64,000 nt of DNA from Clostridiaceae bacterium (GTDB lineage: Bacteria > Bacillota > Clostridia > Tissierellales > Sporanaerobacteraceae). Where the stretch lies: NCBI GenBank assembly GCA_019391515.1, contig JAHXQP010000020.1, forward strand, positions 92,367 through 156,366. The letters run 5' to 3'. The notes beneath the pieces were generated by a model. The model saw only the letters and a program-made list of their open reading frames with translations. It searched no databases and was not told the origin of the DNA. Shown here piece after piece: positions 17,640 through 27,603 of the stretch. The position numbers and the translations under genes are program-made. Each line of letters starts with the position of its first letter. Position 1 is the stretch's first letter.

Positions 17640-19855
17640 TGGAACTTAAACCTAATGAAAAATTAAATATTGAAAACATATTAAAAGATATTGATAAATA
17701 TAGGCCAAGAAGAAGAGGCTGGACTTGGAGAAAAGGAACAGGTCAAAACAGAAAGATTGGTCAATTTGAGTATTATGACACAGCGGAGCCATTAGAAAAG
17801 AGCCAACCATTACCATCAAGTAAGGGATTTGGATATATAGATCCTCAACCAGAAAATGTTATAACTACAGAAATTGCTTCTGGAAGATTTGAAGATGATA
17901 TTAGACGTATGAGAATGGCTGCATGGCATGGTGCAGATCATTTAATGGTTATTAGAACAGCAGGACAAAGCCATTTCGATGGTTTAATAGAAGGTACACC
18001 TCAAGGTGTAGGTGGAATACCAGTTACTAGAAAACAAGTAAGAGCTCAAAGAAAAGCATTAGATATAATAGAAGATGAAGTAGGTCGTCCATTGAACTAC
18101 CATTCATATGTAAGTGGGGTTGCAGGACCGGAAATTGCAGTTATGTTTGCAGAAGAGGGAGTAAATGGCGCTCACCAAGACCCTCAGTATAATGTACTTT
18201 ATAGAAATATAAATATGGTTAGATCCTTTGTAGATGCTGCTTCAGCTAAAAAGGTTATGAGTTGGGCAGAAATAGCACAAATTGACGGAGCTCACAATGC
18301 AAATGCTACAGCAAGAGAAGCATGGAAGGTAATGCCAGAACTTATGGTTCAACATGCTCTTAATAGTATATTTTCAGTAAAAGTAGGTATGGAAAAAGAA
18401 AATATCTGTCTTTCAACTGTACCACCAACAGCTCCTCCAGCTCCTTGTATGAGATTGGATTTGCCTTATGCAGTTGCACTTAGAGAATTTTTTAGGGAAT
18501 ATAAAATGAGAGCTCAAATGAATACAAAGTATATGGAATCATCAACTAGAGAAGCGACAGTCACTCATACACTAAATCTACTTATTTCAAAACTTACAAG
18601 AGCGGAAATCCAATCTACTATTACACCAGATGAAGGTAGAAATGTGCCATGGCATATATATAATATTGAAGCTGTAGATACAGCAAAACAAGCACTAGTA
18701 GGTATGGATGGACTTACAGAAATGGTTGAAATAAAGAGGGATAAGGGAGAATTAGCTGATAAGGTAAGAGAACTCAAAGAAAGAGCAGTTCTATTTATGG
18801 AAGAAATTATAGAAGTAGGAGGGTATTTCAAAGCAGTTGAAGAAGGTTTTTTTGTTGATTCAGGAGAATATCCAGAAAGAAATGGAGATGGAATTGCAAG
18901 AAAGATTGATGGTGGTATCGGAGTAAATACAGTATATGAAAGAGAAGAAGATTATATGGCACCTGTTACAGCTGTATTTGGATATAATAATGTAACACAA
19001 TACGATGAAAGTGCTGTAGATAATCCTTCTAAATTAATAGGTGGATCTACTTTTGAAGAGCCGAATAAAATTATATTTATTGATGAATTGGACGAAAACG
19101 ACAATGTCAACGTTAGATTAGAAGAGACAAAAGAATTAAGAAAAACTTCTAAGATAAAACCTGAAATGGAATGGGCAGGAGATGGGATAATTCAAATTAC
19201 AATGTGTTTACCCGCAGAAGAAAGGGTTGCAGAATTTACTGCTCTTGAAATTGGCAAGAAAATGGGACTCGAAGATGTAGAAGTAATTCATAGAGAAGTA
19301 ATGCAGGAAGCGGAAGGAACTAGAATTGAAATAAAAGGTAGGGTTCCATTTACTATAGATACTGATAAATTAGTAATTCCTCCAAAACCAGAGATCATGA
19401 CAGATGATGAAATAAGGGCTGATGTTGAAGCGAATCCAATGAAAGTAGTTGCTGGAACTGTAGGAGAAGATGAACACTCTGTAGGACTTAGGGAAATAAT
19501 AGATATTAAACATGGTGGAATTGAAAAATATGGTATAGAATGTGAATATCTTGGAACATCAGTACCAGTAGAAAAACTAGTAGACGCGGCTATTGAAGTA
19601 AATGCTGATGCGATACTTGCTTCTACAATTATAAGCCATGATGATATTCACTATAAGAATATGAAGAAAATACATGAACTTTGTATAGAAAAAGGCATAA
19701 GAGATAAGATAATACTTGTTTCTGGTGGTACTCAAGTTTCAAATGAATTAGCTGTTAAAAATGGAATGGATGCAGGTTTTGGAAGAGGATCAAATGGAGC
19801 CCATGTAGCAACGTTCATAGTTAAGAAAAGAAAAGAGATGAATAATGAGAATTAA
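17639..19855 (+). CDS. oraE: D-ornithine 4,5-aminomutase, E (large) subunit
   Basis: The 738-residue catalytic subunit, with an N-terminal TIM-barrel and a C-terminal Rossmann B12-binding domain. The base-off cobalamin ligand motif D-x-H-x-x-G is present as DEHSVG with H613. Eleven residues on, K624 (DIKHGG) corresponds in spacing to the PLP-binding lysine K629 (with H618) of the C. sticklandii enzyme. The glycine-rich LVSGGTQVSNELA completes the B12 site. It overlaps the reactivase gene by 11 bp. Confidence 0.96.
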   Translation: MELKPNEKLNIENILKDIDKYRPRRRGWTWRKGTGQNRKIGQFEYYDTAEPLEKSQPLPSSKGFGYIDPQPENVITTEIASGRFEDDIRRMRMAAWHGADHLMVIRTAGQSHFDGLIEGTPQGVGGIPVTRKQVRAQRKALDIIEDEVGRPLNYHSYVSGVAGPEIAVMFAEEGVNGAHQDPQYNVLYRNINMVRSFVDAASAKKVMSWAEIAQIDGAHNANATAREAWKVMPELMVQHALNSIFSVKVGMEKENICLSTVPPTAPPAPCMRLDLPYAVALREFFREYKMRAQMNTKYMESSTREATVTHTLNLLISKLTRAEIQSTITPDEGRNVPWHIYNIEAVDTAKQALVGMDGLTEMVEIKRDKGELADKVRELKERAVLFMEEIIEVGGYFKAVEEGFFVDSGEYPERNGDGIARKIDGGIGVNTVYEREEDYMAPVTAVFGYNNVTQYDESAVDNPSKLIGGSTFEEPNKIIFIDELDENDNVNVRLEETKELRKTSKIKPEMEWAGDGIIQITMCLPAEERVAEFTALEIGKKMGLEDVEVIHREVMQEAEGTRIEIKGRVPFTIDTDKLVIPPKPEIMTDDEIRADVEANPMKVVAGTVGEDEHSVGLREIIDIKHGGIEKYGIECEYLGTSVPVEKLVDAAIEVNADAILASTIISHDDIHYKNMKKIHELCIEKGIRDKIILVSGGTQVSNELAVKNGMDAGFGRGSNGAHVATFIVKKRKEMNNEN

Positions 19856-21212
19856 TATATTAGTTGCAGAAATAGGTAGCACTACTACAGTGGTTAATGG
19901 ATTTCATGAGGTAGATAGTCCTTGTCCTAAATTTATAGGACAAGGGCAGGCCCCTACTTCTGTTTTAGAAGGTGATGTAAAAGTTGGGCTCAAAGGGGCA
20001 ATAGACGATTTAAAGAAAAATTTAAATGTAAAAGATCTAGAATATGATGAACTTATAGCTACTAGTAGTGCAGCAGGTGGTCTAAGAATGACGGTCCATG
20101 GGCTTGTTTATGATATGACAGTTAGGGCAGCAAAAGAAGCTGCACTAGGTGCAGGAGCCAATATAAAATATATTACCTCAGGAAAGCTTAGAAAATCAGA
20201 TTTAAAGAAGATCAAAGAAATAAATCCAAATATTATTTTAATTGCAGGTGGAGTAGATTATGGTGAAAGGGATACTGCACTTTATAATTCAGAATTAATC
20301 GCAGAACTAGATTTAGATGTGCCAGTTATATATGCTGGAAATATTGAAAATCATGAAGAAATTAAAGAAGTCTTTGAAGATACTAAATCAGAGTTATACA
20401 TTGTAGACAATGTATATCCTAAAATTGACGATTTAAATATTGAACCTACAAGAAAAGTTATACAAGATGTATTTGAAAAGCATATTATTCATGCTCCAGG
20501 GATGGAAAGAATAAGGGATATGGTTACTGGTCCTATTATGCCTACACCGGGAGCAGTAATGAATGCTTCTAAATTATTATATGAGGATATAGGGGATCTA
20601 TTAACTCTAGATGTTGGAGGAGCTACTACAGATGTTCATTCAGTTACAGAAGGCAGTGATGAGGTAGCAAGGATACTTATAAGTCCAGAGCCTGTAGCGA
20701 AGAGGACTGTTGAAGGTGATTTAGGTGTTTATGTAAATATGAAAAATATTGTAGAGATGGTAGGAAAAGAAGAACTAGCAGAAAACTTAAATATTAGTTT
20801 GGAAGAATTGGAAGAGATTATTGGAAGTCACAAACCTATACCTGAAACAGATCTACAGAGGAGTTTTGTAGAGGAATTGACTCTCCATGCTGTTGTTACT
20901 GCAGTGAAAAGACATGCTGGAGTTTTTAGACATCTATATGGACCAGGTGGAAAGAAAACTGTTGCTGAAGGGAAAGATTTGACTCGAGTAAAGTATATAG
21001 TAGGTACTGGTGGTGCTCTTACAAGGCTTCCAAATAGAATAAATATGATGAAGCAAATAGCTTTAAGTAATAAAGGAATGGAATTGTTACCAAATAGAGA
21101 TGCGAACCTTTTAATAGACAATAACTATATAATGGCTTCGTTAGGTGTATTAGCAAAAAGACATCCACAAGCTGCATTAAGTATTTTAAAAGATAGTCTT
21201 GAAATTAAATAA
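19845..21212 (+). CDS. GlmL/MutL-family reactivating factor for ornithine aminomutase
   Basis: A 455-residue actin-like ATPase-fold protein: phosphate loops NILVAEIGSTTTVV at the N-terminus and LLTLDVGGATTDVHSV near residue 250, plus YIVGTGGALTRLP near 385. The family (GlmL, MutL, OrE-type) is encoded beside B12-dependent aminomutases and glutamate mutase and is thought to exchange inactivated cobalamin. Its ATG lies inside the 3' end of oraE, so a dedicated partner role is likely. The exact activity here is inferred. Confidence 0.88.
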   Translation: MRINILVAEIGSTTTVVNGFHEVDSPCPKFIGQGQAPTSVLEGDVKVGLKGAIDDLKKNLNVKDLEYDELIATSSAAGGLRMTVHGLVYDMTVRAAKEAALGAGANIKYITSGKLRKSDLKKIKEINPNIILIAGGVDYGERDTALYNSELIAELDLDVPVIYAGNIENHEEIKEVFEDTKSELYIVDNVYPKIDDLNIEPTRKVIQDVFEKHIIHAPGMERIRDMVTGPIMPTPGAVMNASKLLYEDIGDLLTLDVGGATTDVHSVTEGSDEVARILISPEPVAKRTVEGDLGVYVNMKNIVEMVGKEELAENLNISLEELEEIIGSHKPIPETDLQRSFVEELTLHAVVTAVKRHAGVFRHLYGPGGKKTVAEGKDLTRVKYIVGTGGALTRLPNRINMMKQIALSNKGMELLPNRDANLLIDNNYIMASLGVLAKRHPQAALSILKDSLEIK

Positions 21213-21226
21213 GCACAATATAGTAA

Positions 21227-21263
21227 TTTAAATAAGTCCAACAAAATGTTGGACTTATTTAAA
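21227..21263 (+). other. Perfect 17-bp hairpin between reactivase gene and orr
   Basis: TTTAAATAAGTCCAACA pairs without mismatch with its inverted copy across a 3-base AAA loop. It is followed by AAAATATAAA rather than a T-run, so it looks more like an RNA-stability or attenuating element than a full terminator. Confidence 0.6.
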
Positions 21264-21283
21264 ATATAAATGGAGGGATAAAT

Positions 21284-22348
21284 ATGAACTATCCGAGAAT
21301 AGAAGTAGATTTAAATAAACTTAAACATAATGTTAAATATATTGTAAATAAATGTAATAATAAAAATATAAAAGTAGCAGGAGTAACTAAAGTTTTTTGT
21401 GGTGATCCTAAAATAGCTAAAGCCTATATAGATGGAGGCGTTAGTTTTTTAGCAGATTCTAGGATAGAGAACTTAAAAAAATTAAAAGATTTTAATATTC
21501 CTAAAATTTTGTTACGTTTACCTATGCAAAGTGAAGCAGAAGACGTGGTAGAGTATGCAGATATTTCTCTAAATTCAGAAATAGAAACTATTAAAATTCT
21601 TTCTAAAAAGGCATTAGAGGTTGGCAAAGTTCATAAAATTATTTTAATGGTAGATGTAGGTGATTTAAGGGAAGGATATTTCAAAAGGGAAGAAATATAT
21701 GAGGCTGTAGAAGAAATATTGAAGTTAAAGGGAATTAAATTAGAAGGTATAGCGACTAATTTAACTTGTTATGGTGGAATAATACCAAGGGAAGACAACG
21801 TAGGTAAGCTTGTTAAAGTCGCAGAAAAAATTAAAAATAATTATAATATTGACTTAGAAATTATTTCAGGTGGTAACTCCAGTAGTCTCCATTTAATATT
21901 TGATGATAATATGCCAAAAGGTATAAATCAGCTGAGATTGGGAGAATCACTAGTTTTAGGTAGAGAAACAGCTTTTGGAGATAGAATAAAGGATACTTTC
22001 GATGATGTATTTACTATGGTAGTAGAAGCTATAGAGTTAAAAGAAAAGCCTTCTATACCAATAGGAGAAATAGGTATGGATGCTTTTGGAAATAAGCCTA
22101 CTTTTACAGATAGGGGTATAAGAAAGAGAATGATATGCGCTATTGGTAAACAAGATATAGATTTAGAAAACATAACTCCCGTAGATGATGATATAATAAT
22201 ACTAGGGGGAAGTAGCGATCACTTGATATTAGATGTAACTAATAGTAAAATAGATTATAGCGTTGGCGATAAGATAAGGTTTAAATTAGACTACGGTGGA
22301 ATATTAAGTTCCACTACATCTGAGTACGTAAAGAGAGTCTATATTTAA
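21284..22348 (+). CDS. orr: Ornithine racemase
   Basis: A PLP-dependent racemase interconverting L- and D-ornithine, feeding D-ornithine to OraSE. The 354-residue protein has an alanine-racemase-type fold III barrel: PLP lysine in KVAGVTKVFCGD (residue ~37), GVSFLADSRIENL, VDVGDLREGY and ISGGNSSSLH. Length and neighbours match C. sticklandii orr. In the window it is the last gene of the ornithine cluster, 71 bp after the reactivase across a strong hairpin, so its expression may be set lower. Confidence 0.95.
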   Translation: MNYPRIEVDLNKLKHNVKYIVNKCNNKNIKVAGVTKVFCGDPKIAKAYIDGGVSFLADSRIENLKKLKDFNIPKILLRLPMQSEAEDVVEYADISLNSEIETIKILSKKALEVGKVHKIILMVDVGDLREGYFKREEIYEAVEEILKLKGIKLEGIATNLTCYGGIIPREDNVGKLVKVAEKIKNNYNIDLEIISGGNSSSLHLIFDDNMPKGINQLRLGESLVLGRETAFGDRIKDTFDDVFTMVVEAIELKEKPSIPIGEIGMDAFGNKPTFTDRGIRKRMICAIGKQDIDLENITPVDDDIIILGGSSDHLILDVTNSKIDYSVGDKIRFKLDYGGILSSTTSEYVKRVYI

Positions 22349-22369
22349 CTTTAGTAGAAAGGTGATTTA

Positions 22370-23695
22370 ATGGATCTTTTTAGTTACAATATGGAAAGAC
22401 AATTGAAAAAAGAAGCACCATTAGCAGAAAGAATGAGGCCAAAAAATTTAAAGGAATTTGTAGGTCAGAAGCATATATTAGGAGAAGGTAAGTTTTTAAA
22501 TAGGGCTATTAAAGGGGACAGATTACCTTCTATGATATTTTATGGACCTCCCGGAACAGGGAAAACTACATTAGCTATGATTATAGCTAATGCCACAGAG
22601 ATGAATTTTGAAAAACTAAGTGCAGTCACATCAGGAGTTAAAGATATTAGGAAGGTAACAGAAAGTGCAGAAGAAAAATTGAAGATGTATGGAAGAAGGA
22701 CTGTATTGTTTATAGATGAAATACATAGATTTAATAAATCTCAGCAGGATGCACTTCTGCCTTTTGTGGAACGAGGTATAATCATTTTAGTAGGAGCAAC
22801 AACTGAAAACCCTTACTTTGAAGTGAATAAAGCCCTTTTATCAAGAATGACTGTTATACAATTGGAACCATTAAAGGATGAAGATTTAAAGTTATTATTG
22901 TCTAGGGCTTTAAAAGACAGTAGAAATGGTTTAGGAAATAAGAATGTTAAAATCGATGAAAAAGCTATAAATTACTTAGTAAATATAGCTGATGGGGATG
23001 CGCGAATGGCTTTGAATTCATTAGAGTTAGCAGTTTTGACCACGCCTAAAGATAATGAAGGGAAAATATTAATTAATAAGGAAGTTATAAAGGATTGTAT
23101 CCAGACTAAAGGAATAAAATATGATAAATCTGGAGATGAACATTACGATACTGCTTCTGCTTTTATTAAAAGTATGAGAGGTTCAGATCCGGATGCTACA
23201 CTATATTGGCTTGCAAAAATGATTGAGGCTGGAGAGGACCCTAAATTTATAGGAAGACGAATTATTATATCTGCTTCAGAAGATGTTGGAAATGCTGATC
23301 CTAAAGCTTTGAATGTCGCTGTATCAGCTTTTCAAGCAATAGATATAATAGGTATGCCTGAAGGAAGAATACCATTAGCCCAAGCTGCTGTATATATTGC
23401 TTGTGCTCCAAAGAGCAATGCTTCCTATTTAGGTATAAATAATGCATTAGAAGATGTAAGGAATAGAAAAGTAGGTTTAGTTCCTCTTCATTTGAGAGAT
23501 ACTAGTTACAATAAAGCTAGGGAGTTAAAACATGGTGTTGATTATAAATATCCTCATGATTATCCTAATGCCTATATAAAACAGCAATATCTTCCTAATG
23601 AATTAAAAGATAAAGTATATTATAATCCTACAGAAAATGGCTATGAAAAAAATATTAAAGAAAGATTGGATAGTTTATTTGACAAAAAGAAATAA
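22370..23695 (+). CDS. rarA: Replication-associated recombination protein RarA (MgsA) AAA ATPase
   Basis: RarA is a homotetrameric AAA+ ATPase acting at stalled replication forks. The 441-residue protein has Walker A GPPGTGKTT, Walker B VLFIDEIHRFNKSQQDALLPFVE, sensor GATTENPYFEVN and the C-terminal tetramerisation region (ASEDVGNADPKAL, CAPKSNASYLGI, VPLHLRD). It starts 21 bp after orr and could be read through from that operon. The asnS leader promoter overlaps its last codons. Confidence 0.94.
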   Translation: MDLFSYNMERQLKKEAPLAERMRPKNLKEFVGQKHILGEGKFLNRAIKGDRLPSMIFYGPPGTGKTTLAMIIANATEMNFEKLSAVTSGVKDIRKVTESAEEKLKMYGRRTVLFIDEIHRFNKSQQDALLPFVERGIIILVGATTENPYFEVNKALLSRMTVIQLEPLKDEDLKLLLSRALKDSRNGLGNKNVKIDEKAINYLVNIADGDARMALNSLELAVLTTPKDNEGKILINKEVIKDCIQTKGIKYDKSGDEHYDTASAFIKSMRGSDPDATLYWLAKMIEAGEDPKFIGRRIIISASEDVGNADPKALNVAVSAFQAIDIIGMPEGRIPLAQAAVYIACAPKSNASYLGINNALEDVRNRKVGLVPLHLRDTSYNKARELKHGVDYKYPHDYPNAYIKQQYLPNELKDKVYYNPTENGYEKNIKERLDSLFDKKK

Positions 23696-23707
23696 TAAAA
23701 TTATAAT
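23679..23707 (+). promoter_or_regulatory. Sigma-A promoter of the asnS T-box
   Basis: A perfect TTGACA (23679-23684), 17 bp, and TATAAT (23702-23707). The -35 box lies within the last codons of rarA. Confidence 0.85.
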
Positions 23708-23713
23708 TGTATA

Positions 23714-23995
23714 TAAAACAATATGACGATACATATAAAGACTTTGAAGGGAAGAGTAGATATAGAGAAAGTTTTAGCGAGTTGGTGATGGTGAAAGACC
23801 GATACAGACTCTGTATTGAAGAACATCCTGGAGTTTCTAACCGAAATCTATAAGAAAGTAGGCTTAGACGGATTCATACCGTTATATATGATAGGTATTT
23901 GATTTGCTAATTAAAGTGGTCATTTAAAATATGACAATTAGGGTGGTACCGCGAACCTTTCGTCCCTTCATCAGGATGAGAGGTTTTTTATTTAT
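23714..23995 (+). ncRNA. T-box riboswitch, asparagine specifier (AAC)
   Basis: The leader has the T-box core AGGGTGGTACCGCG around 23940, stem I with GAGTTGG distal motif, and a terminator (AACCT paired with AGGTT plus inner CGTCC/GGATG, then T6). In the specifier loop the codon before ATCCTGGAGT is AAC, asparagine, matching the downstream gene. Confidence 0.93.
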
Positions 23996-24023
23996 CTAAC
24001 TTTATTTTGAAAGGAGAAAGAAA

Positions 24024-25415
24024 ATGGAAAGGGTTACTGTGAGAGAAATTTTTAAGGAGACAGAAAAATATTTAAATAAAGAAGTTCAAATAGAAGGCTG
24101 GATAAGAACGTTAAGATCTTCTAAGAAATTTGGATTTATAGAAGTAAATGATGGTACTTTCTTTAAAAATATTCAAATAGTTTTTGATGAAAAGCTTGAA
24201 AACTTTAAGGAAATATCTAAATTTCCTATTAGTGCTTCGATAGTGGTTCAAGGAAAATTAGACCCTACACCAGAAGCAAAACAGCCTTTTGAAATTAAGG
24301 CAACTAGTATTTCTATGATAGGAGATTCAACTAAAGATTATCCGCTACAAAAGAAAAGGCATTCATTTGAATACTTAAGAACTATAGCCCATTTGAGACC
24401 TAGGAGCAATGCTTTTTCTGCAGTTTTTAGAGTTAGATCTTTGACAGCATACGCTATTCATAAGTTTTTTCAAGAAAGAAATTTTGTCTATGTCCACACT
24501 CCAATAATTACTGGCAGTGATGCTGAAGGTGCAGGAGAAATGTTTAGGGTAACTAATTTAGATTTAAAAAACATACCACTAGATGATGATAATAAAGTGG
24601 ATTTTTCAAAGGATTTTTTTGGGAAAGATACAAATTTAACTGTTAGTGGGCAATTAGAAGCAGAAGCTTATGCTCTAGCTTTTAGAAATGTATATACCTT
24701 TGGTCCAACTTTTAGAGCAGAAAATTCTAATACTGCTCGTCATGCAGCAGAGTTTTGGATGATAGAGCCAGAGATTGCTTTTGCTGATTTAAATGATGAT
24801 ATGGATTTAGCTGAAGATATGATGAAATATATAATTAACTATGTAATGGAAAATGCTAAGGAAGAAATGGAATTTTTCAATTCTTTTGTTGACAAAGGAC
24901 TATTTGATAGGCTTGAAAATGTAGTTAACTCTGAATTTGAGCGTATTACCTATACGGAAGCTATTGAAATATTAGAAAAATCTAATGAGAAATTCCAATA
25001 TCCAGTTAAATGGGGAATAGATTTGCAAACTGAACATGAAAGATATATAACAGAAAAAGTATTTAAAAAACCAGTATTTGTAACAAATTATCCAAAAGAT
25101 ATTAAAGCTTTTTACATGAGACTTAATGATGATAATAAGACTGTAGCAGCTATGGACTTATTAGTACCTGGAATTGGTGAAATAGTTGGAGGTAGTCAAA
25201 GAGAAGAGAGATTAGATGTATTAGAAGAAAGAATGAAAGAGTTGGGAATGAGTGATAAAGAATATTGGTGGTATTTAGAATTAAGAAAATATGGTGGAAC
25301 AAAACATGCAGGATTCGGACTTGGTTTTGAAAGAGCCATCATGTATATGACTGGTATGAAAAACATTAGAGATGTGATACCTTTTCCAAGAACAGTAGGG
25401 TCAGCAGAGTTTTAA
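24024..25415 (+). CDS. asnS: Asparaginyl-tRNA synthetase
   Basis: Class IIb synthetase charging tRNA-Asn, 463 residues. The N-terminal OB-fold anticodon-binding domain ([24 protein letters not shown]) is followed by a class II core with motif 2 ([26 protein letters not shown]) and motif 3 ([15 protein letters not shown]). The asparagine specifier of the upstream T-box agrees with AsnRS rather than AspRS. AAGGAG precedes the ATG. Confidence 0.96.
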   Translation: MERVTVREIFKETEKYLNKEVQIEGWIRTLRSSKKFGFIEVNDGTFFKNIQIVFDEKLENFKEISKFPISASIVVQGKLDPTPEAKQPFEIKATSISMIGDSTKDYPLQKKRHSFEYLRTIAHLRPRSNAFSAVFRVRSLTAYAIHKFFQERNFVYVHTPIITGSDAEGAGEMFRVTNLDLKNIPLDDDNKVDFSKDFFGKDTNLTVSGQLEAEAYALAFRNVYTFGPTFRAENSNTARHAAEFWMIEPEIAFADLNDDMDLAEDMMKYIINYVMENAKEEMEFFNSFVDKGLFDRLENVVNSEFERITYTEAIEILEKSNEKFQYPVKWGIDLQTEHERYITEKVFKKPVFVTNYPKDIKAFYMRLNDDNKTVAAMDLLVPGIGEIVGGSQREERLDVLEERMKELGMSDKEYWWYLELRKYGGTKHAGFGLGFERAIMYMTGMKNIRDVIPFPRTVGSAEF

Positions 25416-25447
25416 TTTAGCGTGTTTTAATATTTTCTTTTCAGTTT

Positions 25448-25483
25448 GGCAAATAGGAATAAAAGCTTTTATTTCTATTTGCC
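25448..25483. terminator. Near-perfect palindromic hairpin after asnS
   Basis: GGCAAATAG pairs with CTATTTGCC and the inner ATAAAAG with CTTTTAT. There is no T-run on either side, so termination strength is uncertain. Confidence 0.5.
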
Positions 25484-25620
25484 CATATCTACTCAAAATT
25501 CTCCTAAAAATATTATTGTAAATTAGCAAATACTATTAAATATAATATTTTTCAATATATAATTCAAGTTATACTATATTAAATTTATTACACTTAATAC
25601 CATAAAAGGAGGAAAATACA

Positions 25621-27168
25621 TTGAAAACAAATGTTGCGACAGAAAAACAAAATGAAGTAAAAGGTTTTTTAAAAAATGTTGAGAAAATTGGAAATGCACT
25701 ACCTCATCCAGTTATGATCTTTATAATTTTGAGTATTGCTATTATTTTAGTATCTGCAATTGTAGCTGCAACTGGAGTATCTGTTACCTACTTTGATGCT
25801 AAAGCTGGAGAAGAAGTAACTAAAAAAGCAGTTTCCCTTTTAAATGCAGAGGGTTTGTGTTATATTTTTAATAATGCAACTACTAATTTTACAGGTTTTG
25901 CACCATTAGGTACAGTTTTAGTAGTTATGCTTGGTGTAGGTGTAGCAGAGTGGTCTGGACTTATAAATACATCATTAAAAAGATTGTTAACAGATGTAAA
26001 TCCTAGATTATTAACAGCGGTAGTTGTTTTCACAGGTATTATATCAAATATTGCTTCAGATGCTGGTTATGTTGTTGTTATACCTTTGGGGGCTATTATA
26101 TTCGCAGGAGCAGGACGTCATCCTATTGCAGGACTTGCAGCAGCTTTTGCAGGAGTATCTGCAGGTTTTTCTGCCAATCTTATTTTAGGAACAACAGATC
26201 CATTGTTGGCGGGTATTACAAATGAAGCTTTAAAAAGCGTAGGTATAGATTATCAAATCACATCTACCGCCAATTGGTATTTTATGATGGCTTCTACACT
26301 ATTATTGACAGTTTTAGGAACATTTGTAACGGAAAAAATAGTAGAGAAAAACCTTGGTTCCTATACTGGGGACTATGTTCCAGATAAGGCAGAGGTAACC
26401 CCTCTTGAAAAGAAAGCACTTAGAAATGCTGGAATTGCACTTTTAATATTTGTAATTTTATCGGGATTTTTAATGTTTCCTAAAAATGCAATATTTAGGG
26501 AACTAGATGAAAGTACTGGTAAAATGACTCTGGATAATTTTATGAACAATGGACTTCTTCCATTGATACTATTACTATTTATAGTTCCTGGTATTGTTTT
26601 TGGAAAAACTATTGGGAAAATTAAAAATGGTAAGGATATTGTAGTTGCGATGACTAGTGGAATGGAAAGTATGGGTGGATATTTGGTATTAGCATTTTTT
26701 GCATCTCAATTTGTTAACTATTTTAGCTATACTAATCTTGGTGCTATTATTTCTTACAAGGGTGCTGAATTGTTAAAAAGTATAGGGTTTACTGGTTTGC
26801 CTCTTGTAATATCTTTTATCATAATTTCAGCTTTTTTAAATCTATTTATGGGTTCTGCATCAGCAAAATGGGCTATCATGGCTCCAATATTTATACCTAT
26901 GATGATGGAGTTGGGACTTTCACCAGAATTAACCCAGGTTGCATATAGGATAGGGGATTCAACTACCAATATCATAACACCACTTATGGCTTATTTTCCT
27001 ATGATAGTTGTATTTGCTAAAAGATATGATAAAGAAAGTGGACTTGGAACATTGATTTCTACTATGGTACCTTATTCAATGGTGTTTTTATTAGGTTGGA
27101 CTGCTCTAATGATAATGTGGTATTTCCTAGGACTTCCACTTGGACCAGGAGCATATATTCATGTATAG
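25621..27168 (+). CDS. AbgT-family transporter (p-aminobenzoyl-glutamate type)
   Basis: A 515-residue inner membrane protein with about 12 hydrophobic segments and a soluble N-terminus. The family blocks PHPVMIFIILSI, GFAPLGTVLVVMLGVGVAEWSG, SDAGYVVVIPLGA and GIISNIASDAG place it in AbgT, whose members take up aminobenzoyl-glutamate dipeptide or export sulfonamides. It starts at TTG after AAAGGAGG. It is a single gene between two T-box-controlled synthetase genes and has its own terminator. Substrate not inferable. Confidence 0.9.
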   Translation: MKTNVATEKQNEVKGFLKNVEKIGNALPHPVMIFIILSIAIILVSAIVAATGVSVTYFDAKAGEEVTKKAVSLLNAEGLCYIFNNATTNFTGFAPLGTVLVVMLGVGVAEWSGLINTSLKRLLTDVNPRLLTAVVVFTGIISNIASDAGYVVVIPLGAIIFAGAGRHPIAGLAAAFAGVSAGFSANLILGTTDPLLAGITNEALKSVGIDYQITSTANWYFMMASTLLLTVLGTFVTEKIVEKNLGSYTGDYVPDKAEVTPLEKKALRNAGIALLIFVILSGFLMFPKNAIFRELDESTGKMTLDNFMNNGLLPLILLLFIVPGIVFGKTIGKIKNGKDIVVAMTSGMESMGGYLVLAFFASQFVNYFSYTNLGAIISYKGAELLKSIGFTGLPLVISFIIISAFLNLFMGSASAKWAIMAPIFIPMMMELGLSPELTQVAYRIGDSTTNIITPLMAYFPMIVVFAKRYDKESGLGTLISTMVPYSMVFLLGWTALMIMWYFLGLPLGPGAYIHV

Positions 27169-27181
27169 TTTAATCAATTGG

Positions 27182-27213
27182 AAAGATGAGGATTTTAAAT
27201 TCTCATCTTTTTT
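27182..27213 (+). terminator. Rho-independent terminator after the AbgT gene
   Basis: AAAGATGAG pairs with CTCATCTTT, followed by more T residues. Confidence 0.85.
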
Positions 27214-27267
27214 ATAGTACTAGTTTGACATAATCATAAGATAATCACATATAGCCTTAATGGGGTC

Positions 27268-27296
27268 TTGATTTATATATATATATCTGTTATAAT
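27268..27296 (+). promoter_or_regulatory. Sigma-A promoter of the leuS T-box
   Basis: TTGATT (27268-27273), 17 bp, TATAAT (27291-27296). Confidence 0.75.
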
Positions 27297-27302
27297 ACAC
27301 TC

Positions 27303-27570
27303 TAAATTAGATTTTATTATATTATTTTAAATTATATATATTTAACTGTGAAGGGAAGTAGTAGGCTTTAAGTTTCTTATAGAGAGCTGTCAGTTGGTGG
27401 AAGACAGTAGAAATACTGCTGAACTCGTCCCTGAGTTGTTAAAGTGAAACATATTAGCTTTAACCGGTAAAAGAACCGTTATTTCTCAGAGTGGATAGAT
27501 TTTTTCTATCAATTAGTGTGGTACCGCGGAACAAAGCCTTTCGTCTCTAGTGGAGAGAGAGGCTTTTTTA
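27303..27570 (+). ncRNA. T-box riboswitch, leucine specifier (CTC)
   Basis: Core GTGTGGTACCGCGG near 27520, AGAGAG-containing distal stem I, and a terminator made of AAGCCT/AGGCTT with inner TCTCT/AGAGA followed by T6. The specifier before GTCCCTGAGT reads CTC (Leu), with the following TCCCT able to pair with AGGGA at the stem I base, matching leuS downstream. Confidence 0.93.
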
Positions 27571-27603
27571 TTTTCTATAAAACAGTAGGAGGGAATTATA
27601 GTG

